From positions 47,407,260-47,471,259 of the forward strand of contig NC_065530.1 in NCBI RefSeq assembly GCF_020184175.1: a stretch of DNA of 64,000 nt, in the 5' to 3' direction. The translations under genes were made by a program, and so were the position numbers. This document shows positions 1 to 13,219 of this stretch, one piece after another. The notes beneath the pieces were generated by a model. It saw only the letters and a list, made by a program, of their open reading frames with translations, was not told the origin of the DNA and did not search any database. Every line of letters starts with the position of its first letter. The stretch's first letter is position 1. This DNA comes from Aphis gossypii. Taxonomy: Eukaryota > Arthropoda > Insecta > Hemiptera > Aphididae.

Positions 1-279
1 CAAACTATAAAAGCACAAAGTTAGTTACATCAAAAATCCAAAAACGTAACTAAAAAAATATAAATAATAATATGTAATAAGTAATAACTACTAAACTACC
101 TATAAGTTATAACTACTTTTCAAGTGAGACATTCAAACAAACAAGATAACTGCTATTTTTCATATTATTATGATTATGTGAATTGTGATAATAAACTTTG
201 TATATTCGGTTGCATCTCGTTAGATGTCGGGGGCAGCAGAAAGCAGCAGCAAAGAAAATAAATGTGAAGATACCATACC
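1..279. other. AT-rich flank, nothing recognised
   Basis: No open frame or repeat could be supported here. The first recognisable coding remnant of the LINE begins near 280. Confidence 0.5.
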
Positions 280-1690
280 ATTAATTTGCTATTCCATGCC
301 TCTAAAATATTAACAAAGATTATATTCAAACGTATTGAAGAACGAAGGTAAAATAGAACAATCGTTAATGGATGATCAATTCGGGTTCAGAACGAATATG
401 GGAACGAGGTAAGCAATATGTGAGTTAAGGATAATCATTCAAAAAGGGATTAGGAAAGACAAACTAACATTTATAGCTTTTGTGGATATCTAAAAAGCAT
501 TTTATAATATAAACTAGAAGGTCATGTTTAATACGATGAGAAGATTGGGGATAAAATACACAGATAGGAAACTTCTGTATAACCTATACAAGGATGAATT
601 AGCAATTATAAGGATCCAAGATGAGGTAGAAAAAGCAAAATTAAACAAAGAAGTTAGACAAGTTTGTACATTATTCCCAATTATATTCATCGCATATATT
701 CAAGAAGCAATAGATATGATAAAGGAAAATACCAATCTAAGAATAAAGATTAACGGACAAAAAAAAGTATGCTACAGTTTGCCGATGACATAGCTTAAAT
801 TGCTGAAAGCAAGGAAGATCTGGTTCAACTAATTAAAATTATGGATGAAACATTGAAAAAGGAGTTGGAAATGAGAATATAACTGTAAAGAAAACAAAAG
901 TAATGGTATGTAAAAGGATAAATAGTACAAGAATACAGATAAAAATACGAGACTAAATAATAGAACAAGTAGATGAATTTACATACCTGGGAAGCGCAAT
1001 CAGCAAGGATGGAAAAAAATAAAAGTGAAATTGTAAAACGTATCTGCTAAGCTAAAATAGCCTGTAACAACAAGAAAACTATACTTACATCAAGAAGCAT
1101 GAGTCTAAAAACAAGAAAAAATCTATTAAAGAATATGTATTAATGTATTTTGTATGGATCATCGCCCTGTACGGATGTGAAACCTGGACAATAACAATGG
1201 AAGAAAAAAGAAGACTTGAGGCGTTTGAAATGTGGTGCTATAGAAGGATATTAAGAATAAGTTGGATGGACAGAGTCACCCAGCGGTTCTCAACCTTTGT
1301 ATAGTGGCGACCCAAGATATTTACCAATTTTTTCATGGGATCTTTATAATGTTCAATGGGGGGAATAAAAAATAACTATTGGATACTCTTAATTAATACA
1401 TTTTTGCCGACCCATTTAACATTATTGGCAACCCAAAATTGGGTTGCGACCCTATGGTTGAGAACTGCTGGAGTAACCAACGTGGAAGTACTGGAAAAAA
1501 TATCAGATGAAAAGTTACTATGGAATAACATAGTCAGAAGACAGAAAGAATGAAGAGGTCATATCATGAGACACGAAGGATTGTTGAAATTGATTATAGA
1601 AGGAAGAGTAGAAGGAAAAAACCGTAGGGGTAGACCAAGATTAGAATTCATTCACAGATAATAAAAGACCAAGGATGTGATTCATATGCG
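280..1690 (+). mobile_element. decayed LINE (non-LTR) reverse-transcriptase copy
   Basis: Broken remains of a non-LTR retrotransposon polymerase run left to right. Recognisable pieces in different frames include an FVDI-x-KAF motif near 480, a segment at 524-793 resembling the central reverse-transcriptase region (YNLYKDELAIIRIQ, then a VRQ-C-T block), FTYLG near 975, ALYGCETWT near 1165 and MWCYRRILRISW near 1230. A GRPRLEF motif follows near 1630. The order matches the RT and post-RT part of a family common in aphid genomes, often labelled as craniofacial-development-protein-2-like or jockey-like; the clade assignment is uncertain. Several stops and frameshifts show it is dead. A small DNA element at 1281-1470 interrupts it. 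The 5' half of the LINE is missing. Confidence 0.75.
1281..1470. mobile_element. 190-bp hAT MITE nested in the LINE
   Basis: Terminal inverted repeats CAGCGGTTCTCAACC at the left and CAGCAGTTCTCAACC (read inward) at the right differ at one base. Flanking 8-bp direct repeats are gagtcacc (1273-1280) and gagtaacc (1471-1478), again one difference. The CAG...CTG ends and 8-bp target duplication are typical of hAT elements. Removing the insert rejoins the LINE reading frame (DRVT then NVEVL), which confirms the boundaries. There is no coding capacity. Confidence 0.88.
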
Positions 1691-1746
1691 CCTGACGTCT
1701 GCCGTCTACCACTGAACCACGATTGGAGGTACCGTACCTCCAATAA
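1684..1746 (-). repeat. tRNA-like A-box relic and perfect palindrome (possible SINE head)
   Basis: On the minus strand, about 1700-1718 reads GTGGTTCAGTGGTAGA, a good match to a Pol III A box (as in tRNA-Gly). No clear B box follows, only a weak GAATC-like stretch. Directly beside it, 1724-1746 is a perfect inverted repeat with 11-bp arms and a 1-base loop (ATTGGAGGTAC / GTACCTCCAAT). LINE similarity stops here. A degraded tRNA-derived SINE is possible but unproven. Confidence 0.3.
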
Positions 1747-2614
1747 ATCTGGTCTGACCATTGGCGCCGAGTTTTGTAAATGCCAACGGGGGCCGAATTT
1801 ACTAATTATTATCTTTAAATTTTGCCTTTCAAAATAATTTAAAAGTATGTGGTTAAAGAGCAGAGACGCAGGAAGTGGACCGCTTACGTCTATATTTTTA
1901 ACTGTCTCCTCTTAAATTAAACTCAAATCTCAATCTTTTCAACGGGGGCTCCGGCCCCCGAACACCCGGCATGCAGACGGCGCCTATGGAGGTACGGATT
2001 ATTGTTTGGAGGTTAGGTTAACGCTTGTAGTTCATAGATAACAAAGAATAATAATATGTTATTAATAATAATAGAAGAATCTATTAAATCCATTTAATTT
2101 ATAATTATCAATCTATCGCCACTTGCGACTTGCGGAGTGTGAAACCGCCTTTTCACATAAATAATCGTGCGTTTTTCTCTGCGACCACTAAAATTGCGTT
2201 GTATGCGTTGTATGGCATATCCATTCTTCTATTATCTACGATTCTTTATAGTTTATTATCTATGTTGTAGTTTAAAATCTACCGTGATAACAATACACAA
2301 ATAAATAACCTTAAACATTTGAAAGTGAGTTGACATGTTTGAATTTCGGTAAAAATTCACTAACGTGCAACGACTACGACGCTACGATAGTAATGCGAGA
2401 TAATTTCTATTCTCGTTAAATTTTTCACGACACTATAATAGTGGCCGCTCCGTGTGGCTGTGATTGCGAGCGTTCTTACTATCAAAATATATAGATCGGC
2501 GATCACCATTGACATCATTTATCACTCATCAGACATTCAGACGACATTATGGACAATTTATCCTAGACGAACGTTGAACCGAAATAATATTTTATTAAAC
2601 TTGTCTAACGATTA
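1747..2614. other. upstream region of the OGFOD1-like gene
   Basis: No gene. It contains a GC-rich hairpin at 1944-1959 (GGGGGC, loop TCCG, GCCCCC) in otherwise AT-rich DNA. The promoter and 5' leader of the following gene must lie in the right part of this stretch. No TATA box or initiator is convincing. Confidence 0.5.
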
Positions 2615-5209
2615 ATGGATAATACTACTGTAGTAAATATGAGTGACCTCAGCTTTAGTGGTTTGTACAAATTTACATGAATATTTAAGTAAGATTTTTT
2701 TTATTTTATCAATCGAATCTTTTTTAGATGCAGTTACAAAACTAGATACGCCATTTGATGTGTTTAAATTCGATTGTAAGGATATGATATCAAATTCCGA
2801 GGCATTTAAATTACGTCAGGCATTACTTACTATGACATTTAAAAAAAAATCCTGTGATCTTTATTCGTTTTCTCAATCATCAGACTTCATTCGTTCCACA
2901 AATATTAAGAAACCTAAGGAAGTCGAACAGTTTTTAATATTTCTGGAAAAAATAAAACAAAATATAGCTGCTTACTTAGGAAAAACATTTAATAACATGA
3001 TTAGTGTGTCTTGTTCTAAATATGATCACGGAGGTAATTTTTTTTTTAATAAATTACAATATGTAAGCTTTAATAACTATATTGTTTGTATACTTAGATT
3101 ACTTACTTTGTCACGATGATCGTGTTGACGATAGATCTGTGGCATTCATATACTATTTAAATTATGATTGGCTTCCGGAATGGGGTGGCACATTAGATGT
3201 TTATTCTGTTGATGATAACAATTGTGCTACAGAAATTGTAAAAAATATTAATCCAGAATTTAATTCTTTGATTTTTTTCCCTGTTGAAAGATATACCTAT
3301 CATCAGGTAAGATATTAAGTTTTTAATTTTAATTAATTTTTCTAACAATCTAATTTCATGTTTTATTTAATAGGTGGCTGAAAATACATCTACCTTTTCT
3401 CGTATTTCCATTAATGGCTGGTTCCATTGTGATGACCTGTCTTGGCAAATGTATCCCTATCCATTCAAATGTTTATCTCCATTTTATACACCACATGCAG
3501 TTTCTGCTAATAGGGTATTTATATAATAGTTAGAGTATAATATTAATAATTTGGTATTTATTAAACTTAAACATTAATTTTTGTGGCTTTAAAAAAGTAT
3601 ACAGCGTAATCAATTTAAGCGCTTACATTTAGTATTGCAGTTTTAGCTTGTATAACTTTATGTCATTACTCATTACAATAACATTCCAGTAAAAATGATA
3701 GGTATTTCTTAAAAAAATGTATTGTTATATTTACAACTTAAGTTTTAATTTTTTTTTTAAACAACAAATTTCATATTAAAAAATCAAATTTTGAATGAGT
3801 TATTAATTGGCCGTAAATAGGGTGTATAACAAATATTGTTGAATATGCTCATAAAAATTCAGAATCATGCAAAATTAAATTCCTTTGACACTTATTTGAA
3901 AAGACTAAACATTAAAAAAAAAAAACTATTACAAAATGTATGATAATAAAAGAAATAAAAAGTATAATAATAATTATAACCAAACTATTATTTTTAATTA
4001 TTATTTTTATCATTATTTACATCTCAGATACTTCTTATTACTAATAGTATTGATGTATTTAACCTTGCAATGATATCTAATTACTAGTGAAAAAAAAATA
4101 TTTACAAAACCATCAAAACTTCAAAATGAATGTGTACACACATAAATGATTATCATGTGCATTGTATACTAAAAATATATAAATAAATCTGTCTATTATG
4201 TTAAATTAATATATAATATATCTATTGTTTAATAATAAGATGAATAAGGTAAATAATATTTTGATTTAGTAATTATAAACATAAATTTATATATCAGTGT
4301 AGGTCAGTTGCTGAAATGTGCATAGAACCAATGTTTGAGGAACCTATTTTTAGAGAAGCTATTCGAGATACATTCATTAAAGATGGATTTATAATGTGTG
4401 AGGGATTTTTCAAATCAAGTATGGTAGACCATTTAAGCAACGAGATATTTTCCAATAACATGCATTGGAAAATCAAAGGACCTTTAAACAAAAAGTAAGT
4501 ATTTAAAAGTCAATATTGTTTATTCAAACATTGATACATATTTAATTCATATATATACTTCGATTCTAGGCATTACAAATATGTAGATCTTGATGAATTA
4601 CCACTCACAATGTTGTTTGTTGTTAATATGTTAAAGACTGATCGCATGTTTCAATTTTTCCAAGAATGCTCAGGTTTTGAATTTCTTGGTGGTAAGTCAA
4701 CTATCATAAGTTATTATAAAACATTAAATATATGCAAAAGTTTTCTTTTTATTATTATGAATACGAACATTTATTTTTTATTTTTAGTAAATATTGAAGT
4801 GCAAAGATGGCATGGTGGACACTATATGGTATCGGGCGGAAATGATGGTTTAGCTGGTTTTAACGTATTAAGTGTATACTTGTTCTTTAGCCAATGTTTT
4901 GGTGAAATGTCTGATGCTAATAAAGACGATCTACACTATGTATTTGAAGAGAAAGATACATTAACACCAGTAAATATATAAGTGTTACAATTACCCAATA
5001 TTATAACTAATTAATCTTACTATTTTTAGAAATTTGCATGCAAGCCTCAGCACAACACTATTTTTATGGTAAATCGGGATTCCAACATGGATTCATATGT
5101 TAAATATTGTAAAATAGTTGACGGCCATGCATGGACTGTTGTTGTTGCAAATTATTTGATTAAAAACGACCATAGATTAGATTGTAAATTACACAGATTC
5201 GACGATTGA
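2615..5209 (+). CDS. OGFOD1: prolyl 3-hydroxylase OGFOD1/Tpa1 family (sudestada-like)
   Basis: An Fe(II)/2-oxoglutarate dioxygenase; family members hydroxylate a proline of ribosomal protein uS12 and affect translation termination and stress granules. Exons: 2615-2660, 2728-3033, 3098-3306, 3374-3514, 4298-4494, 4570-4691, 4788-4969 and 5030-5209. All junctions are GT-AG and the frame closes at 460 residues (human 542). The N-terminal catalytic domain has the iron ligands H123-x-D125 (LLCHDD) and H186 (YHQV), with R197 (SRISINGWFH) to bind 2-oxoglutarate. The second half, about residue 245 onward, matches the C-terminal OGFOD domain (RWHGGHY motif). The protein lacks the acidic insert between the two halves of the human protein. 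The start at 2615 is chosen because exon 1 then joins as FSDAVT, as in relatives. The 67- and 64-bp introns are short for an animal. Intron 4 (3515-4297) is the long one. Confidence 0.93.
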
Positions 5210-5853
5210 TTTTATTTATAATTTTGACATTACTACGTTTACAAAACATCAATAATTTTCCTATTGTAATGTGCTTATTATTATTTTTTTTTGTGATTAA
5301 ATCATTATAAATGAATAGTTTTATATTCGTTTTCTCAACTAAGTGTTCTTAATTTATTAGTTATTATTTATAGAAAAAATTAATGTTAAAATATTACAAT
5401 TACAATCTAATTTTGATATTATAATATAATTATCATTTACCTAAATAATGGGTCTCTAATATTTGTCTTAAATAATAAAAAATATAACTTTAAGTATTGC
5501 ATATTAAACAATATTATTATATACTATGCATATTAGTATATAACATAATGTTATTATATTTAAGACTATTAAAAATTTATATGTTTTTGTATTAGAAATG
5601 AAATATAGATTTTCTATGAAGTCATGTTAAAACACTTTAGCCATATTATATCAAATTTTGTAATTTCATAAAAACTAAGACCTGTATAGTGTTTGAAATC
5701 TTTGTAAAAAAAAAATTAATGTAAATAAAAATGTAAAATAAAACTGACTGTTTAATAAATATGTGATATGAAACTACTATTATTTTAATATGTTTTACAA
5801 TTTAATTTAATAAACATACTTTTATCTATAAATAAATAATAGTAAATATACTA

Positions 5854-6188
5854 CAGTAGAATTTCGGTACGTCCAATAATCCAGCTATATTAACCTATAT
5901 TTATCTAGCAAATAAATCTTAAAAGCATCATATTTCAAATAATTAAACAAAAACAAATCGATATATTTTTTAAGCCTGTCCTATCAAGATTAATTAAACA
6001 CAAAAATTATGTAAATATTACAAAAATATGTATGTATTGTAAAGTACAATAGGGTTATTCATTTTTTAATATGAGAAAAAATGTAAAATTTAATAAATAA
6101 AAATGCATTTTTATGTGAACTTCCATTTTCGTTAATCCGACATGCAGTAGCTTTGTCCGATATCTGTTAGATTACCAAGATTCTACTG
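5854..6188. mobile_element. 335-bp Tigger/pogo-like MITE
   Basis: The left end CAGTAGAATTTCGGTA and the right end read inward CAGTAGAATCTTGGTA are inverted repeats with two differences. A TA precedes the left end (5852-5853); the right TA appears mutated to TG. The CAGTAGAA start is typical of Tigger/pogo ends. There is no open frame. Confidence 0.72.
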
Positions 6189-6708
6189 TGATTTATTATT
6201 TATTACAGAAATGGATTATATATCTACATTCAATATATATGAGAAATGTGACATTTTCAGATTAAATATATATACATCAATATGACATTAGAGCTATAAT
6301 AGCACTAATTCTAATGGTATATATTATGTTTTCTTATAAAATAATTTGGCACTGAATTAGTTCATATAAGAAAATGCCAAAAAAAAAGTAATTGCTAAAA
6401 TAATTAATAGCGGATTATGAGAATTTAGATAAATTACAAGTGTCTGAAATGTCCGTCAATGTCAGCATTTTTAATATTTTTCGTTTGTATTGAATATTTA
6501 CTTAAGATGTTTTGTTACTTCCTTAAAATAACCCTGGGCCCAATTAAAGTGTAGTACCCGAGTACTTTGGACCAGTCACTAGTGTTGGATCTAGGACATT
6601 TGATGACTGGGGCTAATAAAAATTTAGCGCCCTTACATAGTATTAGTGGGCGGGTTGTCAACACTTAGTAGAGTTAATTTGTAGTTGATTCCAATCCTAA
6701 GTATGATA

Positions 6709-6871
6709 CAGTAAAAACTGTTTATGACACCGGTTGTAATGACCTTAGATTGAAAATCCCTGTAAAACTCTTATATGGAGTTATATAGACTCCTATTATT
6801 GGTTATGACAAACGGTTATTATAACCTATTTTCCTTGGTCCCTTGAATGTCATTATAAATGGTTTCTACTG
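6709..6871. mobile_element. 163-bp Tigger/pogo-like MITE
   Basis: Inverted ends CAGTAAAAACTGTTTATGAC and, read inward from the right, CAGTAGAAACCATTTATAAT, flanked on both sides by TA (6707-6708 and 6872-6873). Similarity continues about 35 bases inward. Non-coding. Confidence 0.72.
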
Positions 6872-7807
6872 TATTTCTAAAATTCAATTCCACCTTTATT
6901 TTTCAAATTGCTTATTTACAGTTAACTTAAAATCTAATATATACGGTTTAGTGTGAAGCAGGGTTTAAGGTATATCTTAAACCGTGATGTGAAGAATGTT
7001 CAATGAGTATAAATACTAAATGTGATACAAGTTAATAAGTGATACAGATGTCAGATACCTAGATGGGTGCGAGTTGGAAAACAATTAATCAACGTCATTA
7101 ACATTAGGTATGTTATAATAAGTAGATCTTTAGAATTTTTAATTTATACAACTTGGTTTCATATTATATTATTTGATATCTTAAAGAGTAATATGATGTA
7201 TGATTAAACTTTTAACTTATATTAATTATTTTAATCACTATCATTCACTATAGATCTGTACTCTTAGATTTATAGTTCTGTGATATAATTTCAATACATT
7301 TTTTTGAAAAATTCTTACTTTAGATTTTATAATGCACTAATGATATTTACTTTGCCAACAGAAATCACCCCTGAAAAAGAAGTGGATGACTTCTGTCATC
7401 AAGTATCGTTTATAAATATCTAATTATATGAATTCCGTACTCGATCGATAAAATTAATTTGTTTGTACTCTATTCTATAACCAGAATAACCACATAAACA
7501 TAATATTATGTCCACAAAAGTTTAGATTGTTTAAAATATAAGAGAAAAAAAAATTTATATAATAAAACATTACACAAAATTCAAATGTATAACATCTCAA
7601 TGAGCGTTTAAGTTAAATATTTCTACATTATCTTTTACTCAACATTGCATGGTTATAAATCATATTACTCTATATTCTTTAAAAACGAGAAAACATGTAA
7701 ATTCTACACATCCTCAAAATACTCTAAAATAGAGACCAGTTTTATTTTGCTAAAATTCCAAGTACTACTCAAGTGTAGAATCATAACTTATTTTCTCAAT
7801 ATGTAGA

Positions 7808-7965
7808 AAAGGGGTTTCCAATCTTTTTTAAACGGCGGGCCAATGTTTTATAAGAAATAAGAAAATAATGAAATTGAAGAATAGAAAATTTATACTAATA
7901 TCAAAGCATAAATTAGCTTGGTGAGCCATACCCGGCATACATGTTGTTAGCTGGAGATCTTTGGT
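7808..7965. mobile_element. degenerate hAT MITE, internally deleted
   Basis: The left edge resembles the reverse complement of the element at 30118-30333 (GGGGTTTCCAATCTTTTTT). After a gap of roughly 45 bp the similarity resumes and runs through the shared TTGAAGAATAG, TACTAATAT and AAATTAGCTTGG blocks. The right end and target duplication are not clear, so the boundary is approximate. Confidence 0.5.
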
Positions 7966-8516
7966 GTCGAGTATTAAAGATTATGTCAGCTTAACATATT
8001 ATTTTAGTTTTTCAATGACCAAATTACTATTGTATTGTTTCATGAGGTAAAATTTATTTACTCCAAGCAGTATCACACTAATTAACTTATTCTACGAGTT
8101 ATAAATTGTGCACTTCATTAATGCTACATTGCCCTCAAATAAAAATGTTAAAATACGGTACAAAATACCCTAATTTACCAGTAAAATAAAAATTGTGCGG
8201 CCATGAAGCATTGAAACAATTTATTTTGAATTCAACAGTAGTAAAATTATAATCTATTATGTAGAAAATATTGGCATATTGGATACAAAAACATAGTTTT
8301 AAAAATTGGCAGGATTAAGAATTTTGGAAGGTTTACAAAGATGAATAAAAACCAAATATAATATTAACTATTTAGAATGTATTATCAATTTGTGTATCCA
8401 GAATACCACACAGATAAATGCATTAAACATTTTTAAGTAGACCACATATTTGACATTAATTATTGTTCCAAATTATTCAATTGATACGTTTGACATTTAA
8501 ATGTAAAACAAAAAAA

Positions 8517-10343
8517 TTAACTCAATTGTCCACAATTGGCGACAGTGATCTTTTTGGTAGTTTTACCACTCTGAGTACCATAGGACTCGATTTTCTTGAC
8601 AACATCCATACCATCAACGATGGCACCAAAAACTACATGTTTGGTGTCCAACCACGATGTCTTAACAGTGGTAATGAAAAATTGACTACCATTTGTATTG
8701 GCCCCAGCATTGGCCATAGACAGGATACCTGAAATACATTTTATTTGTTAATAAAATTAATACATTTTTATTTGTTTACCAACTTCATATAACTATAAAT
8801 AGTAGTGATGTAGTTGTTTCACAAGGTACAGACTAATAAAACAATTTTATTAAAACTAAATGCAATTGGAAATTAATAATGAGAAAAAAACATTTATTTT
8901 GATATTTTTAAATTAATTTAGGTATAGACGTTTTGGATTTACAAGAGCATTATAAAATATTTACACGGATCAACTAAAATTTTAATTTTAAATATAAAAT
9001 GATAAATACAGGCAATTTTAAAATAGTATTGATTAAAAATAAACAATATCAAATTACTTTTTTAAACAATTATGTTTTTGCAAGAGTTTCAGCTAGTGAA
9101 TTCATAATAAGATGAATAAAATTTTAACTTAAAAGTAACTCACCTGGACCGGTGTGCTTCAATGTGAAGTTCTCATCTTCAAACTTGTTTCCATAGATGG
9201 ATTTTCCTCCAGTGCCATTATGGTTAGTGAAATCTCCACCTTGGCACATGAAGTTGGGAATGACACGGTGGAAAATGCTTCCTTTATATCCAAAACCTTT
9301 TTCGCCTGTACACAAAGCACGGAAATTTTCGGCTGTTTTTGGTACTACATCACTGCGGAGCTATAAAAAAGATTAGTATTGATTAATTATTATCCTAAGG
9401 AAAACCTACAATAGCAATTTCACAGTTATTTTATTTTTCAGATTGACAGAGGAGAAATAATCTCTTCAATCATCGCCATAGAGTAAAAAAAACAATGTAT
9501 ACCATACCAACACTCAACAGTTAAAATTCAACTAGTGTCGGCGTAAAACACGTGGTTTCTAATGAGAATTAAAATCAGACGTCTTGCCTCAGACTAAAAT
9601 TCGTTCACTAATAGAAAATAAAAAAACAAGTCCTTAAAGAGGAACCATTACAAACACGTAACTCTCGTATTGTTAACAGATTTACCTCCTTTTGGAAAGT
9701 CCTAACTCTACATATTTCCAGTTACCGAAACAAAAAGATCAACGAAAATGTTTATTTACATTTAAATGGTATCTCCTAGACAGGATTTCAGTCGATGTTG
9801 GGGAGCAAGAGGTACTATCAAGGTATTTTGGACCCGTTCCAAACGTCAGAGACAAGAATGTTCGGCATTCCGTTGAGATCGAACGCAAATAAAAACAATT
9901 CCTTACTGTAATACTCTAATTGTCATCAAGGCGTCGGCCAAGTCACAGCAAAGCGTACAAGAACGTGAAAAACATGGGAATTTAAAAATCTGCTAGTCGA
10001 GGCGTGAGGAATATTGAAATTCGGCGAGAAAACCACGTATGGTTAACGGAGAAGATACCTGTACGCGTTCTCATTCTATTCGGCGTTTGAAAACCAAATT
10101 GAAAACAGGCCGAACAGAAAAATTCTCAGCGTCAACACTTACCTCGATAGTGATGCGGCCCAATTGCTCACCATCGGCACTCATGTCGAAGAACACTTTC
10201 GGGAGACTCATCTTGGTAGATGAAGCTTTTGATTTCGTTGAGTATAAAAGGAATGAAGCAAGACCTCCGGTGTACGAGTGATTCGGAGCGGAGCAGTACT
10301 GGAATTGTCGGCGGGTGAACAAGCGAAACGTGGTGGACGCCAT
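8517..10343 (-). CDS. cyclophilin-type peptidyl-prolyl isomerase, possible mitochondrial/cytosolic dual form
   Basis: Catalyses cis-trans isomerisation of peptide bonds before proline. Exons in transcript order: 10343-10143, 9360-9144, 8728-8517, all GT-AG. The domain is complete: catalytic R55 (SIFHRVIPNF), Q63 (FMCQGGDF), W121 (SWLDTKH), ending ANCGQLS. These numbers count from the inner ATG at 10211, which gives 165 residues, the cyclophilin A length. An in-frame upstream ATG at 10343 adds 44 residues rich in Arg, Ser and Phe with no acidic residues (MASTTFRLFTRRQF...), which looks like a mitochondrial presequence; this gives 209 residues. A still earlier ATG at 10400 is in frame. Drosophila Cyp-1 also has an N-terminal extension. 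Which start is used cannot be told from sequence alone. The upstream DNA (10400-10560) is CpG-rich, consistent with a broadly active promoter. Confidence 0.93.
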
Positions 10344-13219
10344 TGTGTTGCTTTCGTCCGGTTTCGAGGTTATACAGCACACAGACGCTACAACGTCCAA
10401 GGAGAATGGAAACTCGTTAGCGACTGCTGACTAGCGACTGTGCGCGGCGCGCGCGCCTATCATGATTTACATTCGTAAAACGCCGGTCCTTAGGTCATCG
10501 TGACGGGGTCAAAATGTCAAATACAGTAGCAGTACGTCGATAAACAGCAGGCTGTTAATACTTTTAAACTCAAATACTTAATGTCCGTTCCCCGTTATTT
10601 AAGTTTTTAGGCAACTTGCCGATTGTCGTTACGCTGGCTGAGTCGGCGTGCCCCTGTCCCAGTAATTTTCAATGAGCCCCAACATCCCATTCGAATTTTT
10701 ACAAAGAATGAATTGTATTTTGTTGCACTGCAATAGTTTTATTTACTTATTTTAAATAATTATACATTTACACACATGAAACAGAAAAATAATATTCCTT
10801 GTTGTAAAAAAACAAATTAACTAAATAGGTACCTAATATTTATTATACATCATCAAAATGGTATACCATAAGTCATAATATTATATTAAAAAAGAGGTGT
10901 GTTTAAAATATTATTTTGTAAATTGTATTATTAAAACAATTTTATATTTATGTATTATTGACTAGGTATTATATTTGTTATTTCATTATAACATTACCTA
11001 TATCGATTATTATTAGGTAGGTATAACATTTATATCGAAACGATTATCAATAGGTATGTGACATAACGTGTTCGACTGCCAATCGTTACAAAAATAAAAG
11101 GTAACACCTAAAATCAAGTATTTATTGGACAAATACGGACATTTTGAAAAATCTCATAAATACAACACATTTGCAATTTGCATATTCCTCTAATATTTTC
11201 ACAAATCATCGAATAACCAATAAACCATCATTGTTCCAATCACAATCTAAAATGTAAATTAAAATATAGTATTTTATTCTTGCCCGTGGTAATTACTAGA
11301 TGTACATAATTATGTCGTGTTGGAAAACAGAATATTATGCAATATTAAGACATGGCTATTGATAAATAAGAATTTAAAAGTTTCTAAAGTTATGTAGTAA
11401 ATAGAATGTTCAAAATTTGAAACACATTGCATGTTGAAAAAAACTACCTATAATAATCATATAACACAATTCTAAATTTAATATTATTTGGTTACAACGC
11501 ACAAATTCAATAGAATACCTACCAAATAGTAACTACTAATTTTGTGTAAAACGTTTTTTCTTGTCTTATATTATAAATATGACACGATGTCGGATGCAGA
11601 GATCTTCTCTACATCATGAAATATTATCTTATAACCTTATTTGCAAAAAATGTACAACTTACCGAGCGTAGTAATATTTAATAGCCCTTGTGTAATGAGT
11701 GTATTTTTGTCTCCTATATCATAAAGAATGTATTATAAATCATTTATATTTTACAATAAATGCATAACATTTTTGTAACCTACTAATTACGATATACTAA
11801 CATACTTTTTAATTCTTGTTCATTAAATGGATTGTATTAAGTAGGTAAAATATCAACATAATACTAAACAATTAAGTGAATGAACCAAAAAATAAGTATG
11901 ACTTGATAAAAATAAAATAATATTCCTGCATAAAAACAAAATGTATGTTACTTTATTGCTTTATACAATTTAACCAAATACCTGCAATATTAATAAAGCA
12001 TAAACAGAAAATGTTGAAATACTAACATTTTTGAATTTCACTGCTTTGTATTTTATATTTTTAGTTTTAACCTATAAGGTTTAGTTTATACTCAATACCC
12101 AGCTGTAATAAGTTATAGTAGGTAATGTAAAATATACAACTTGCCAATAACTACCAACTTCATTATATTGCACCATGTAAATTTATAATAATTATTAAAA
12201 TATTTTTAGATACTTCTGATAGGTAACTAGATGTTTGTATATTATATAGTAGAATCTGCTTAATTGGGAGACATTGGGCAGTGACCTATTTGTCCCCATT
12301 ATCTAAATAACCAATAAACCGAAACTATTAAAGTGCATATACTTAACATAACAACTCTATTGAAACATACCTAGTTAATTCAAATACTTTTTATTATATC
12401 GTAAATTAATTAATTGATTGTACATGTTCGTCATAAAGTAATGTTGTACCTAGGTATGTAGGCTAATTGATTCTTATTTTCAAAAAGTACATGGCAGTAG
12501 GAGAAAATGAAATGATTTACAAAAATTAAATAATTAACAAAATGTACATGTATGTATGTATATATGAGTTATAAATATTAGATAGTTAGTTTTGACATGT
12601 TGGGTTAAAACATCAAATTAGACAATTTTATCTTTGCTCCTTAACTATTTGTAACCGAAAGTTTACCTCCAATAAATGAAGTTAAATTACCTAAAATAAA
12701 TACATTCGTTTGGAACTAAGCTAATTTGTCCCCATTAAACGGGTGTTTCCTTATGTAGTATCCCAATTAAACGGATTCTTCTATACTTCAATATTTATCT
12801 TTCGAGTGTTAGATGAGCACTTATTTGGATACATACATTTGAATAATTGATGAGGTTAATCATATAATTTATTTAATTGAGAGGTAAAATAATTTAACAT
12901 CAGTTTTTTTAATTGCTATTTATTAATTTTTTTTAGCCACTGTTGTAACACTAGATGAAAAAAATGTAGAAGAGAACTAGTTAATAACTGTTAATGTTTT
13001 TTTTTCTTCATCTAAAAATTATCATCAGCTTGTTATAATTTTCTAAACAATTCAAGATATTCATACATAAGTGTAAAAAAAAAATTATAAGAAAATAGGA
13101 GAAAATTAATTACATAATAAAAAAAATGGAATGTTTCACTTAATGAATTAAAGTTAACATAAAATTCAGCATATTTTTTAATGAAAATGTTAGTAACAGA
13201 ATGTTTGTAAAAAAAATGC
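10344..13219. other. intergenic, promoter of the first cyclophilin plus AT-rich DNA
   Basis: About 10344-10680 is markedly GC- and CpG-rich, including a GCGGCGCGCGCGC run near 10443, and is the likely promoter of the minus-strand cyclophilin. From there to 13219 it is AT-rich without a gene, apart from the MITE at 12247-12783. Confidence 0.6.
12247..12783. mobile_element. 537-bp Tigger-like MITE
   Basis: The left end TAGTAGAATCTGCTTAATTG and the right end read inward TAGAAGAATCCGTTTAATTG match at 17 of 20 positions and are flanked by TA. A subterminal motif TTGTCCCCATT occurs near both ends (about 12289 and 12727). The usual first base C is T at both ends. No coding sequence. Confidence 0.75.

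Larger units (their letters stand above)
5210..8516. other. intergenic, AT-rich, three small DNA elements
   Basis: Between the convergent OGFOD1-like gene and the first cyclophilin. It has candidate AATAAA polyadenylation signals near 5724 and 5737. It carries two Tigger-like MITEs and one degenerate hAT copy, listed separately. Around 6540-6660 there is a GC-richer stretch that looks like another worn repeat without recognisable ends. No gene was seen. Confidence 0.6.

Noticed and set aside
9154..9366. Plus-strand frames opposite cyclophilin exons (also 8463-8732, 13503-13709)
   Set aside because: Antisense shadows of well-supported cyclophilin exons.
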